Assembly: GCA_012517385.1 (NCBI GenBank)
Contig: JAAYUZ010000117.1
Coordinates: forward strand, 1 to 60,760
Direction of reading: 5' to 3'
DNA length: 60,760 nt
Source: Treponema sp.
GTDB lineage: Bacteria; Spirochaetota; Spirochaetia; Treponematales; Breznakiellaceae
Shown here: positions 1 to 7,313 of the stretch, in pieces
How the letters are laid out: every line of letters begins with the position of its first letter
Numbering within the stretch: the stretch's first letter is position 1
The notes under the pieces: model-generated
Told to the model about the DNA's origin: nothing
What the model saw: only the letters and a program-made list of their open reading frames with translations
Database searches by the model: none
Position numbers and translations under genes: made by a program

Positions 1-1724
1 CAATAATCCAGGAGCCTGTCCAGTTCACCCGCCGCCGCCGGAGCTTCGCCTGAGAGTATGGCCCGCAGCCGCTTGAGGGACGCCAGTTCCTCCGCGAGCA
101 GGGTCCGGATGGCCCCAGCCTTGCCGGTATGTGTATCGCTGGGGGCTGTAGCGTCCCTGTTCATGGACTGGCCGGCGGTGTTTGTTCGGCTGGCGATGTT
201 CGCCCGGACAGCGCTGCCCGCCCAACCTGCGGTGTCTGCCCGGCCGGCGGTGTTAGCCCAATCAGTAGTGCCGGCCTGACCCGCAATGTCAGCCTGGCCG
301 GCGCTGCCCGCCCAGCCTGCAGTGTTCGCCCGGTCAGTTATGCCGGTCTTACCGGTAGAGCCATCCTGGCCCGCAGTGCCGGCCTGACCCGCAATGTCAG
401 CATTGCCGATGAGCTCCTGGAGGCTGCCTGTTCTCATCTGCAGATCGAGTCCGCTGGGCCGAAGGTCTACAAGCCGGGTATCCCCTCCAAAATCCCTGAT
501 AAAGAGATCCCGATATCGCTGGAGTATCCGATCGGTAAGAACCTGCTGGCCGTGGAGTCCCCTTACCCGATAGACTCCTTCTCTAAAATTGGCGGTAACC
601 GAACTCAGGGGACACAACCTGTTTTGCCCAAGATAGAGCCTTTGATAACTTGGACTGGACTTGGAGTGGTATAATTCTGCGGTAAAGGCAAAATCCAGGC
701 CTCCAATATACACAGGACCAGAGGTAAGGGATAGGGCAATAGCCGTGGCGGTAAGTCCCACAGATCCCATCGGCGGGATCGGGTGGGGAAGGAGTCTGCG
801 TTGTTCCAGCCTGTCAAGAAAGGCCAGTTCAGTCCAGGGTGTATAAAAGAAGTAGGTTCTGTCCTCTGCGAACTGTATGGTCGATGGATGGGCTGAAAGA
901 TCCATGGCAAGGGCAAAAGGTACTGAACCATGTCCGATGAAGTCCTTAAGGTTCCATATTTGTGCTTCCAGGGCGACCACAAGGTCCACCGGGATAGAAC
1001 GGGCTAAAAAGGATTGCAGGGCCGTATCTACACAGATGATGCGAAACTGCCGTTCCGTGGTATTTCGTACCGCCGGGTATTCCTGTATCAGCTGGTCCAA
1101 AAGTAAATCGAGGCTGGGGCCAGCCCCTGCAAGGAGCACCGGTGACTGGCCAAAGTGGAGTTCATCGATAGATGGCCGCTTCGCCCAGGTACTCAGATTT
1201 TTCAGAGCATTTTTTGCATAGAGTCGGCCCATTCGGCTCAGGGTCATTGCGTTGGACCAGTCTATGGCGATGTCATGCTGCAGGGCAGATAAAAGGGCTT
1301 TGTATAGGTCTTCGTAAAGGGTCCATCCCCCATTCAGGGTAACCAGTTCTACCCGGCGGAATGTTCGGGGGCCCCAGAGATTCCTCACGTAGCCGCAGAG
1401 TTCCTCCGCTGTATGCACCACCACATAGGGTACCTCCGCAGGGATGGTACGAAAAAACTCATCCTTTGTGACGCTATAGAGGTGTTCATCAACCTCGAGA
1501 CACATAATCTTGGAATTCGCGGGTAAGGCTTCTAAAAGGGCAGTAATTCCGTAGCCAAAGAGGGGACTTGCGATGATATAAAGGGTTCGTTCTTTTAAGG
1601 TGTAGGAACGGGCGGCCCGTTCTGCCTGGGCTATTGGGTCTATGGTTGAAAGTAGTGTTTTGCCTTGGTAGGAGAGTGAAAGACCCCGACGCGCAGGCAG
1701 CGGTCGGGGAACTTCATGATTCAT
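1..1724 (-). CDS. MptE-like / DUF115 (Maf-type) protein, C-terminus cut by window edge
   Basis: The frame is open from an ATG at 1724 to the left edge of the window, so the C-terminus is missing (at least 574 residues seen). The middle carries the Rossmann-like signature of the DUF115/MptE-like (6-hydroxymethylpterin diphosphokinase-like, also called Maf) family: LLAGAGPSLD near residue 200, followed by an IICVDTAL strand and a GSVGLTATAIAL segment. In other bacteria this family is linked to flagellin glycosylation or motility; that role here is inference. After the globular part, residues about 440-520 form a degenerate Gly-X-Ala triplet repeat (described separately), and the sequence then returns to a helical, Leu/Ala/Arg-rich tail. 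The start lies 12 bases after the stop of the upstream foldase gene, so the two are probably co-transcribed. Confidence 0.8.
   Translation of the reverse strand, partial: MNHEVPRPLPARRGLSLSYQGKTLLSTIDPIAQAERAARSYTLKERTLYIIASPLFGYGITALLEALPANSKIMCLEVDEHLYSVTKDEFFRTIPAEVPYVVVHTAEELCGYVRNLWGPRTFRRVELVTLNGGWTLYEDLYKALLSALQHDIAIDWSNAMTLSRMGRLYAKNALKNLSTWAKRPSIDELHFGQSPVLLAGAGPSLDLLLDQLIQEYPAVRNTTERQFRIICVDTALQSFLARSIPVDLVVALEAQIWNLKDFIGHGSVPFALAMDLSAHPSTIQFAEDRTYFFYTPWTELAFLDRLEQRRLLPHPIPPMGSVGLTATAIALSLTSGPVYIGGLDFAFTAELYHSKSSPSYQRLYLGQNRLCPLSSVTANFREGVYRVRGLHGQQVLTDRILQRYRDLFIRDFGGDTRLVDLRPSGLDLQMRTGSLQELIGNADIAGQAGTAGQDGSTGKTGITDRANTAGWAGSAGQADIAGQAGTTDWANTAGRADTAGWAGSAVRANIASRTNTAGQSMNRDATAPSDTHTGKAGAIRTLLAEELASLKRLRAILSGEAPAAAGELDRLLDY
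165..407 (-). repeat. Collagen-like Gly-X-Ala triplet repeat, degenerate, inside the MptE-like gene
   Basis: Twenty-seven consecutive triplets (codons 440-520 of the minus-strand gene) keep one register. The first position is Gly in 16 triplets, Asp in 5, Asn in 4, Val in 1 and Ser in 1. The third position is almost always Ala or Thr. The DNA shows larger near-identical blocks, such as the string ccggcctgacccgcaatgtc at about 271-290 and again at about 379-398. Most non-Gly codons differ from GGC by one base, which suggests a Gly-X-Y tract that is eroding or under weak constraint. Confidence 0.8.
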
Positions 1725-1736
1725 ATGTACTAGTTA

Positions 1737-3272
1737 TCAGTTCGTTGCCATGAAGGTGCGGACGAAGGTATCAAAGAACTGATCCTTAAGTTTTTTGCTG
1801 GTCAGGAAGTAGTTCCGAAGGGTCCGCTCGGAATACTGGCTTGCCACGTAATTGTAGTAATAATCAATGATCGAAGTGGTGGAATCCTCCGCCTTCACTT
1901 CAGAAACAGGATTAAGGACTATGATATTGTCCCCAACCACGATTGGTTTTGAAGGGGTTTGCAACGGTGTAGAAAAGGCGACCTTCCAGAAGGTTTCATT
2001 GGTGGAAGCCCCTGCAAGTTCCTGGATGTTCTGGGTGTTAAGACCCTTGAATATTTCAACATCACCATAATTAAGCGATATGGGGCCAAAGGATTTCTTC
2101 GCTAAGGACAGAGCTGAGGCTGCATTGGTAAAGCTCATGGTGCGGGCCTTTTCCGCAAACTCATTTGCCCTGGCTATGAGATAATCTTCAATTTTTCCCT
2201 TTTCAAAGGAAACCATATAGGATCGGGCCTTTGCAAGGAGAGCTGTATCAGGTGTGCCGGCGTTGCGGGGATCCTCTTCAGCGCGATAGAAGGTCCATCC
2301 TGAGGTGTTCTTTACAATGTCGCTCAGGCTGCCCTTTGCAAGGTTAAGGATCTTATCCCTGCTGGCAGCGTCGGTGATCTCGGTAGAAAGTTCAAAGGCG
2401 TATTTAAGACCCATATCACCGCCATTGTCTGCATATTCATCCTTAGAATGGGTCTTTGCAGCATCTTCAAAGCTGACGGAGCCGTTCTTTACCGAATCAT
2501 AAACCTTTTTTGCATCCCCTTCGCTGGAGCTGATGGTAATCTTAGAAAGATGTACCTGCTTGAACAGGTTGGGGTTGGAGGCAATAAAGGCGCTTACTTC
2601 ACTGTCTGGATAGGATGAGAGGGGGAAGACTACCATTTCAAAACTTCGTTCAGGAGAAGCCATGGACTTTATAAAATCCTTTTCCTGGGTAGATATTCGG
2701 AGGTTAAGCTCGTCTTCCATATATCGTTCCAGGGCAATCTGGGCTTCCAGGTCGTGCCGCAGATTCATCCGATCCGCTTCAGACATTGCCTTATAACGGG
2801 CTGCAGAGAATTTCCCATTTTCCTGGAATACCGGCAGCGTAGCCATTCGCTTATCCACAAGCCCTTGGGGGGTGGTGTACCCGGCCTTCTTCATTTCCTG
2901 CAGGGCTGCAGTCTGCACAACGGTGCTTTCAAAGGCTGCCCGCCAGACCTGAAATGCCACATATTGGTTATTCTGATCCTGGCCGGAAGATCGGACCTGT
3001 TCGCTGTAATAATCCCGCTGCTGGGCAAAGTAGTTACCGGGGATAAATTCAATGGGAATACCATCATAGGACCCAAAGGAAAGTCTGCCTCCCTCTGCGA
3101 GGCTGTTAGCCTTAGGTGCCATGGCTGGAACCAGCACAAAGGCGATGACGGTAAACAAGGTAATCAGTATAGAACCCGTGTAAAGGGCAGGATGGGCTTT
3201 GAACCGACGGACAAATTCCTGCCAACCTGAAACTTCATTCTGTACCACGGGCTTTTTTTCTTTTGCTGCCAT
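1737..3272 (-). CDS. SurA/PpiD-type peptidyl-prolyl isomerase, membrane anchored
   Basis: A 511-residue protein with a short cytoplasmic N-terminus, one transmembrane helix at about residues 30-52 and a long periplasmic part. The region about 60-215 looks like a SurA_N/PpiD N-terminal chaperone domain (helical, with repeated ALQEMKKAGY and RHDLEAQIALERYMEDEL motifs). A parvulin-like (PPIC) domain follows at about 230-345, with the typical FEDAAKTHSKDEYADNGGDMG stretch. It probably helps fold exported proteins at the periplasmic face. An AGAGAGG ribosome site lies a little far (11-12 bases) from the ATG. A good promoter lies upstream (3344-3372), and the MptE-like gene follows 12 bases downstream. 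Domain order resembles PpiD, but I cannot tell PpiD from a spirochaetal variant by eye. Confidence 0.8.
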   Translation of the reverse strand: MAAKEKKPVVQNEVSGWQEFVRRFKAHPALYTGSILITLFTVIAFVLVPAMAPKANSLAEGGRLSFGSYDGIPIEFIPGNYFAQQRDYYSEQVRSSGQDQNNQYVAFQVWRAAFESTVVQTAALQEMKKAGYTTPQGLVDKRMATLPVFQENGKFSAARYKAMSEADRMNLRHDLEAQIALERYMEDELNLRISTQEKDFIKSMASPERSFEMVVFPLSSYPDSEVSAFIASNPNLFKQVHLSKITISSSEGDAKKVYDSVKNGSVSFEDAAKTHSKDEYADNGGDMGLKYAFELSTEITDAASRDKILNLAKGSLSDIVKNTSGWTFYRAEEDPRNAGTPDTALLAKARSYMVSFEKGKIEDYLIARANEFAEKARTMSFTNAASALSLAKKSFGPISLNYGDVEIFKGLNTQNIQELAGASTNETFWKVAFSTPLQTPSKPIVVGDNIIVLNPVSEVKAEDSTTSIIDYYYNYVASQYSERTLRNYFLTSKKLKDQFFDTFVRTFMATN

Positions 3273-3343
3273 AGAGTTATGTACCTCTCTGCGTTGTAGC
3301 TCGACATTTGCGGTCCACTATAATGTTGCACCGCAGGCACTAA

Positions 3344-3372
3344 AACATAGCATGCCAGTAAAGGGTCGTCAA
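3344..3372 (-). promoter_or_regulatory. Sigma-70 promoter for the foldase operon
   Basis: Read on the minus strand there is TTGACG, a 17-base spacer and TATGTT, about 70 bases before the foldase start codon. The rest of the 3273-3404 gap shows no gene. Confidence 0.55.
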
Positions 3373-3404
3373 TGGATGCACTTTTAAAACTCTTTAAAAA
3401 TAAA

Positions 3405-3554
3405 AGCTTTTTCAAAACTCAGGGAGTATTGAAAAAGCTACCTTAGATGTATATGCAATATTTTGCTATTCTTTATCTGATAACTATTTATATTGTAATT
3501 GCAAAAATACTGCAAGAGCCTCTTTCAAAAGTAACAGACTTTTGAAAGAGGCTC
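3405..3554 (+). repeat. 150-bp three-hairpin dispersed element, copy 1
   Basis: Left hairpin A spans 3405-3439 (agctttttcaaaactc and its near-complement). Centre arms are degenerate here (tgcaatattttg and gcaaaaatactgc). Right hairpin C spans 3516-3554 (gagcctctttcaaaagt, loop aacag, acttttgaaagaggctc). The same three-part layout and length recur at 31579-31727 (inverted) and 53297-53446. This copy fills most of the gap between the divergent foldase and lipoprotein genes. Confidence 0.8.
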
Positions 3555-3604
3555 AACACACTGGAAGAATAGCTAAATCTGAACTATACATGGAAGATAT
3601 GTTT

Positions 3605-5095
3605 ATGAAAAAGCGCGCCAGAGTTCTTGTTTGTTCATTATGGTACATCCTGCTGGTTTTTGGATTTTCAGGCTGTTCCTATAAACTGATTGTTCATATA
3701 AAACCTTCTGACGCAGTCCTGTTTTTAGATTCAAAGCCGATTCAGATTGATGAACCTCTGACCGTTCCCTGGCCTGGGGCGGAGCATCATCTGAGGGCCG
3801 AATTAAAAGGCTACCATACACTGGAACAGCACATAAAACTCAGCCTGTTCCAGCTGAATGAGTACTCTCTTGTATTAGAACCAGAACTTTACAGGGTAAC
3901 CATTAATATAGATGAGGGTGAATCGGAACTATATCTGGGAGACCTGTTTCTTGGTAAAACCCCAATTGCAGTGGATCTCCCCTATGGGGTGAATATTATT
4001 CGGATGCATCGGGATGGATATATTGATGAACTGTGCCGGCTCCAGGTCGAGGGCAGTACCTCCTATCTGTTTCACCACCACCGGGAAGGCACTCCCTTTG
4101 AGCAGCTTGGAATCTTTCCTACCGGAAAACAACCTAAACAGGTTATCTTCAGTCCCGACGAACAGTATGTAACAATCCCGCTCCTGGATGATGTAGGGTT
4201 TAATGTATTTGATATCCCCACACTCACCATGCTCAAGAAAGAAGAAATCCCCCGTACAGGACGAAAATTAGGGTTTGCAGAGGGTCTTTTTATCACCGAT
4301 GACCAGGTTTCCAGCAAAGAAACAAGATTTTTCATCAGTCAAATGACCACAGGTACCATCTTTGAATATGCCTATCCAGCCTTTACTTTTAAACGATCCT
4401 TTCCAACAGGAGGAAACTGGTCCAAGTTTATGGCCTGGGAAAGCCGGTCCAGGCTGCTTGCCATATCCAACTGGCTGAGCGATACGGTTTCTATCATCAA
4501 TATTGATAATGGGCAGGTTTTAAAATTGCTTGCTACCGATCCGGTACCCCGAGGCCTGGTATTCACCCATGATGGCCGATATCTTATAGTAACAACCTAT
4601 GACGGGGGTTCCCTGCTTTTATTCAATACTGAAACCTGGAGCCAGGAAAAGCGGCTTAAGGTTCCTCATGCAAATCTTCGGCATGTGGTTATTTCTCCCG
4701 ATGATAAAAGCCTCTATGTCAGTGATATGGGGCTTAATGCGGTCTACCAGGTAGCCCTGGAGAGTTTTTCTATAATCCATACATATACGGTTGATCATAA
4801 CCCTAATACCATCGATCTCAGCCCCGATGGGAGTATCCTTATTGTGTCCTGCAGAGGGCCGAACAATCCCCAATCATACCTGTTTCGCAGTCCCCGCAGT
4901 GGTATTATCTCCGTTATAGATGTGCAGCAGCAGAAGGAGCTCTGGAGTTTTTCAGCGGGTAATCAGCCTACCGGTCTTGATATCAGTCCTGGGGGAAGCT
5001 TTTTAGCCCTGACCAATTTTATGGATAATTCATTAGAATTATTTTGGATCGGTGATTTTTTAAAAAATACTGCAAAGGGAACCTCACTGCATTGA
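3605..5095 (+). CDS. PEGA-domain and beta-propeller lipoprotein
   Basis: The start at 3605 is chosen because GGAAG sits 8 bases upstream and the product then begins MKKRARVLVC, a lipoprotein signal with lipobox FSGC. Two PEGA-like beta domains follow: one at about residues 25-85 (KLIVHIKPSDAVLFLDSKPI) and one at about 90-140 (YRVTINIDEGESELYLGDLFLGKTP). The rest (about 160-490) is a seven-blade-type YVTN/WD-like propeller with repeated SPDxxYVxxSDxG phrases. PEGA plus propeller lipoproteins are typical of spirochaetal cell envelopes and are thought to be structural or binding proteins; no enzyme motif is seen. A longer frame runs back to 3542 but would read through hairpin C of the repeat, so it is unlikely to be used. 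The gene is followed by the tRNA promoter. Confidence 0.8.
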   Translation: MKKRARVLVCSLWYILLVFGFSGCSYKLIVHIKPSDAVLFLDSKPIQIDEPLTVPWPGAEHHLRAELKGYHTLEQHIKLSLFQLNEYSLVLEPELYRVTINIDEGESELYLGDLFLGKTPIAVDLPYGVNIIRMHRDGYIDELCRLQVEGSTSYLFHHHREGTPFEQLGIFPTGKQPKQVIFSPDEQYVTIPLLDDVGFNVFDIPTLTMLKKEEIPRTGRKLGFAEGLFITDDQVSSKETRFFISQMTTGTIFEYAYPAFTFKRSFPTGGNWSKFMAWESRSRLLAISNWLSDTVSIINIDNGQVLKLLATDPVPRGLVFTHDGRYLIVTTYDGGSLLLFNTETWSQEKRLKVPHANLRHVVISPDDKSLYVSDMGLNAVYQVALESFSIIHTYTVDHNPNTIDLSPDGSILIVSCRGPNNPQSYLFRSPRSGIISVIDVQQQKELWSFSAGNQPTGLDISPGGSFLALTNFMDNSLELFWIGDFLKNTAKGTSLH

Positions 5096-5138
5096 ACATT
5101 GAACTGTTTAAAATCAAACAAAAAATGAATTATTCTAC

Positions 5139-5167
5139 TTGACATAAAATTAGTATTTCGATATATT
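5139..5167 (+). promoter_or_regulatory. Sigma-70 promoter for tRNA-Asp
   Basis: TTGACA, a 17-base spacer and TATATT, ending 12 bases before the tRNA. This is a near-consensus stable-RNA promoter. Confidence 0.8.
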
Positions 5168-5179
5168 CACAACCGTTAC

Positions 5180-5253
5180 GGGGGCGTAGCGAAGCTGGTT
5201 ATCGCGCTGGCCTGTCAAGCCGGAGATCGCGGGTTCAAGCCCCGTCGCTCCCG
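5180..5253 (+). tRNA. tRNA-Asp (GTC)
   Basis: Full cloverleaf of 74 bases without encoded CCA. The acceptor pairs GGGGGCG with CGCTCCC (one G-T pair), the discriminator is G, and the T arm is GCGGG-TTCAAGC-CCCGT. The anticodon loop reads CTGTCAA with anticodon GTC. Confidence 0.95.
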
Positions 5254-5254
5254 T

Positions 5255-5285
5255 AAAGCCCGTCCAATTGTGGACGGGCTTTTTT
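5255..5285 (+). terminator. Rho-independent terminator after tRNA-Asp
   Basis: A perfect 10-bp stem AGCCCGTCCA / TGGACGGGCT with a 4-base loop is followed by a run of T. Confidence 0.9.
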
Positions 5286-5354
5286 CCATATACCCGTCTA
5301 TGCGGATGCACTGAGGCGAATCCGCGAAAGCTGAAGTAAAAAAAATAACTACAA

Positions 5355-5427
5355 CGGGCTGTAGCGCAGGGGCTAGCGCGCTTGGTTCGGGACCAAGATG
5401 TCGGAGGTTCAAATCCTCTCAGCCCGA
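5355..5427 (+). tRNA. tRNA-Pro (CGG)
   Basis: The acceptor stem CGGGCTG pairs with CAGCCCG, giving the C1-G72 pair typical of bacterial tRNA-Pro, with discriminator A. The anticodon arm is CTTGG-TTCGGGA-CCAAG with anticodon CGG. CCA is not encoded. Its last 17 bases are copied again 216 bases downstream (see repeats). Confidence 0.95.
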
Positions 5428-5437
5428 AAATAGTCTT

Positions 5438-5466
5438 AGACTGCCATAACTGGCAGTCTTTTTTTT
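5438..5466 (+). terminator. Rho-independent terminator after tRNA-Pro
   Basis: Stem AGACTGCCA / TGGCAGTCT with a short loop is followed by eight T. A related hairpin (actgcc / ggcagt core) follows the partial tRNA copy at 5653-5685. Confidence 0.9.
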
Positions 5467-5508
5467 AATTAGTGAATACAATCTGCATTTAAACATAAAG
5501 TTCGGGCA

Positions 5509-5591
5509 GAGAGGATTTGAACCGGAGCAGGCGCGCCGCGAAGGCGGCGGAAAGCGCCCAGGATGGGCGCGGCAGCCTGCGGAGGCGGGCT
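5509..5591 (+). repeat. GC-rich hairpin repeat with inverted tRNA-Pro T-arm, unit 1
   Basis: It begins with gagaggatttgaacc, the reverse complement of the tRNA-Pro T-arm end, then ggagcaggcgcgccgcgaag. Small hairpins follow: CGCCGC/GCGGCG, GCGCCCA/TGGGCGC and GCCTGC/GGCGGGC. The same sequence recurs at 5726. Bases 5592-5626 that follow show nothing I recognise. Confidence 0.85.
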
Positions 5592-5626
5592 GGAAGGAGC
5601 TTGCAGGAAGCAAGGTACTGGAAGCC

Positions 5627-5643
5627 AAATCCTCTCAGCCCGA
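5627..5643 (+). repeat. Direct 17-bp copy of the tRNA-Pro 3' end
   Basis: The bases aaatcctctcagcccga are identical to 5411-5427, the 3' end of tRNA-Pro including the discriminator. No 5' part of a tRNA precedes this copy. Confidence 0.9.
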
Positions 5644-5652
5644 GTTCAGAGA

Positions 5653-5685
5653 AGAACTGCCAAAGTACGGCAGTTCTTTTTTTTT
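5653..5685 (+). terminator. Terminator hairpin after the partial tRNA copy
   Basis: Perfect 9-bp stem AGAACTGCC / GGCAGTTCT followed by eight or more T. It is positioned after the tRNA fragment just as the real terminator follows tRNA-Pro. Confidence 0.8.
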
Positions 5686-5725
5686 CAGCCAGTCTATGTG
5701 ACATTGCTCCAGACATGCGAGGGCT

Positions 5726-5847
5726 GAGAGGATTTGAACCGGAGCAGGCGCGCCGCGAAGGCGGCGAAGAGCCCAGAACGGGTGCGGCAGCCTGTAAAGA
5801 CAGCGAAGAGCGCCCAGGATGGGCGCGGCAGCCTGCGGAGGCGGGCT
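5726..5847 (+). repeat. GC-rich hairpin repeat with inverted tRNA-Pro T-arm, unit 2
   Basis: The first 41 bases match unit 1 (offset 217). Here the hairpin-bearing segment is itself doubled: aagagcccagaacgggtgcgg at 5767, then aagagcgcccaggatgggcg at 5806. Just upstream, 5721-5740 is a 20-bp inverted copy of the tRNA-Pro 3' end. Confidence 0.85.
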
Positions 5848-5863
5848 ACCGCTGCAAAATTAT

Positions 5864-6577
5864 TCAATCTTCCTTATCCATGGAACGGAAGGTTCCATGC
5901 CAGGAGTGGAACCATACTTGCCCGGTATATCCATTGATGCTGAGCATCCCAAGGATTTGGTCACCCTTCAGGATATGGGCCGTAAAGTATCCGTAAAATT
6001 CGTCCGGTTTCTCCTCTACAGAGTAGCCTTTCCCGATTTTATCCAGATAGTTTTGTGCAGATTCCCTTGCCTTGGCTACGCTTACGGGCATAGTGTCCGG
6101 AGCCTGGCTCGTCCATGACATATGTCCATATTTAACGTTCCACATCATATTAGGGCCAGGTTCAGGTCCCACATATCCCCGATACGGATCCACAAGGAGT
6201 TCGAATGCACTCTTGCCGGTGTCTTTTTCCTTGATCAGGGCGTAGAAATTCTGGTCGAATTCCATGATTTCGTCGATTTCAAGATTTTTATAGCCGTATG
6301 AATCCAGATAGGCACTGACCCGTTTTCGGGCGTCTTCCAGAGATATTCTTTCCAGGCCTAATTCCTCTGGGGTGTTTCCCTGGGTTGCATCCCAGCCGCT
6401 GACCATCATACCAGGACCGTAACCGCCCCCCATCATTCCATAGCCATAACCTCCGCCCATCATACCAGGACCGTAACCATACCGATCTCGACTGCCGCCA
6501 GCATATACTGCAGATGCTGTAATGATGAGCAATACCGCAATGCTTCCTTTCAAAAAGGTTTTTCGTAGAGCAATCAT
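5864..6577 (-). CDS. Met-rich periplasmic protein with two PepSY-like repeats
   Basis: A 237-residue exported protein. The signal peptide ends at about VYA-GG. A Met/Gly/Tyr repeat follows (PGMMGGGYGYGMMGGG, residues about 36-58), then two PepSY-like units at about 80-135 (LEDARKRVSAYLDSYGYKNL...ELLVDPYRGYVG) and about 165-225 (AKARESAQNYLDKIGK...LSINGYTGQVW). MM motifs are common soft-metal ligands, and the gene sits in a copper-type island, so periplasmic copper or silver binding is a fair inference. GGGAGGC lies 5 bases before the ATG. The 19-bp motif shared with two other metal genes lies 43 bases upstream, next to a TATATT -10 box. Confidence 0.75.
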   Translation of the reverse strand: MIALRKTFLKGSIAVLLIITASAVYAGGSRDRYGYGPGMMGGGYGYGMMGGGYGPGMMVSGWDATQGNTPEELGLERISLEDARKRVSAYLDSYGYKNLEIDEIMEFDQNFYALIKEKDTGKSAFELLVDPYRGYVGPEPGPNMMWNVKYGHMSWTSQAPDTMPVSVAKARESAQNYLDKIGKGYSVEEKPDEFYGYFTAHILKGDQILGMLSINGYTGQVWFHSWHGTFRSMDKED

Positions 6578-6620
6578 ATTGCCTCCCGTACATTAAGATA
6601 TTGAAAATATAACTAATTAT

Positions 6621-6639
6621 TGTGCAGGTATGATGAATG
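6621..6639 (-). promoter_or_regulatory. Shared 19-bp metal-regulon motif, site 1
   Basis: The plus-strand text TGTGCAGGTATGATGAATG matches the site at 14769 at 16 of 19 positions. Read toward the PepSY gene it lies just before a TATATT -10 box, at a -35 position, as expected for an OmpR-type activator. A second half-like element (GATG...TTCATGAA) follows on the distal side. Confidence 0.7.
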
Positions 6640-6835
6640 GAAGATGTATTGTTCATGAATTGTTTCTGGCATATGTTTTATTGTTGGTTTCCCACTGTCA
6701 TCTACATGGATACGCTCTAAAAAAATTGCACTGAGGATCATGGAAAATACGCAGTTTATTCACGCTCTGTTCACGAAAGGGGGTTATAATAAAATATTAA
6801 GGGACTACCTGAATACCAGTCCCAAGGAGTTGTGT

Positions 6836-7087
6836 ATGTGGTGGTTATATGAATTTTGCTCAACAGGATGGAGGGTGGTATTTATGATGATTGTTTTTTG
6901 GTTAGCAGTAATTGCTGGTGTCGTGTTCTTGATCCGATACTTAATGAGAAATAATGCGCAACAGAACAATTATGAAAGAGATCAAGGAGATGAATCTGCC
7001 TTGGATATTCTTGAAAAACGCTATGCAAATGGTGAACTGACTCGGGAAGAGTATTTGGAAATGAAATCGGATATTGAAGGCCGGTAA
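6836..7087 (+). CDS. Small SHOCT-domain membrane protein
   Basis: An 83-residue protein. The ATG at 6836 is chosen over the in-frame ATG at 6740 because AAGGAG lies 6 bases upstream and the product then starts with the MWW motif common to this family. One transmembrane helix is seen at about residues 14-36. The C-terminus is a SHOCT motif (ALDILEKRYANGELTREEYLEMKSDI, within residues 54-83). Such proteins are often found beside copper or silver resistance genes; their function is not established. The gene is divergent from the Met-rich PepSY-like gene and has its own terminator. Confidence 0.8.
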   Translation: MWWLYEFCSTGWRVVFMMIVFWLAVIAGVVFLIRYLMRNNAQQNNYERDQGDESALDILEKRYANGELTREEYLEMKSDIEGR

Positions 7088-7134
7088 AAACCACCTGCCT
7101 GAAAGTACTATAGTGATTGGGTTGTGGTTTTTTT
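7086..7134 (+). terminator. Terminator after the SHOCT gene
   Basis: AAAAACCAC pairs with GTGGTTTTT across a long loop, followed by more T. Confidence 0.6.
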
Positions 7135-7232
7135 GTGATTGCGGGCCATGCTTTTACCACATGATTTGATCAGGGTAACTGGGCAAACGGTGATATCTAT
7201 AGGCAAATTTGCAGAATCTTGAGTTAGTAGAG

Positions 7233-7292
7233 GCTCTTTCAAAACTCAGGGAGTTTTGAAAGAGCAACCTTTAGATGTACATGCAGATATTA
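7233..7292 (+). repeat. Partial copy of the 150-bp element (hairpin A only)
   Basis: The hairpin at 7233-7265 (gctctttcaaaactc ... gagttttgaaagagc) is followed by aacctttagatgtacatgca, which matches the A-to-B junction of the full copies. The right half is missing. It lies just upstream of the P-ATPase pseudogene. Confidence 0.8.
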
Positions 7293-7313
7293 TAATTTTA
7301 TTGGAGGTGCATT

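Noticed and set aside
3542-3604. N-terminal extension of the PEGA lipoprotein
   Set aside because: It would be encoded by hairpin C of the repeat and would bury the lipoprotein signal; the start at 3605 has a ribosome site.
5411-5643. Attachment sites of an integrated element in tRNA-Pro
   Set aside because: The 17-bp direct repeat fits an att pair, but only about 200 bases lie between and no integrase or cargo gene is present; kept only as one explanation of the repeat array.
5517-5996. Open frames with Arg/Ala-rich peptides in the GC repeat block
   Set aside because: They follow the repeat units and cross a repeat junction, lack ribosome sites and have no protein-like character.
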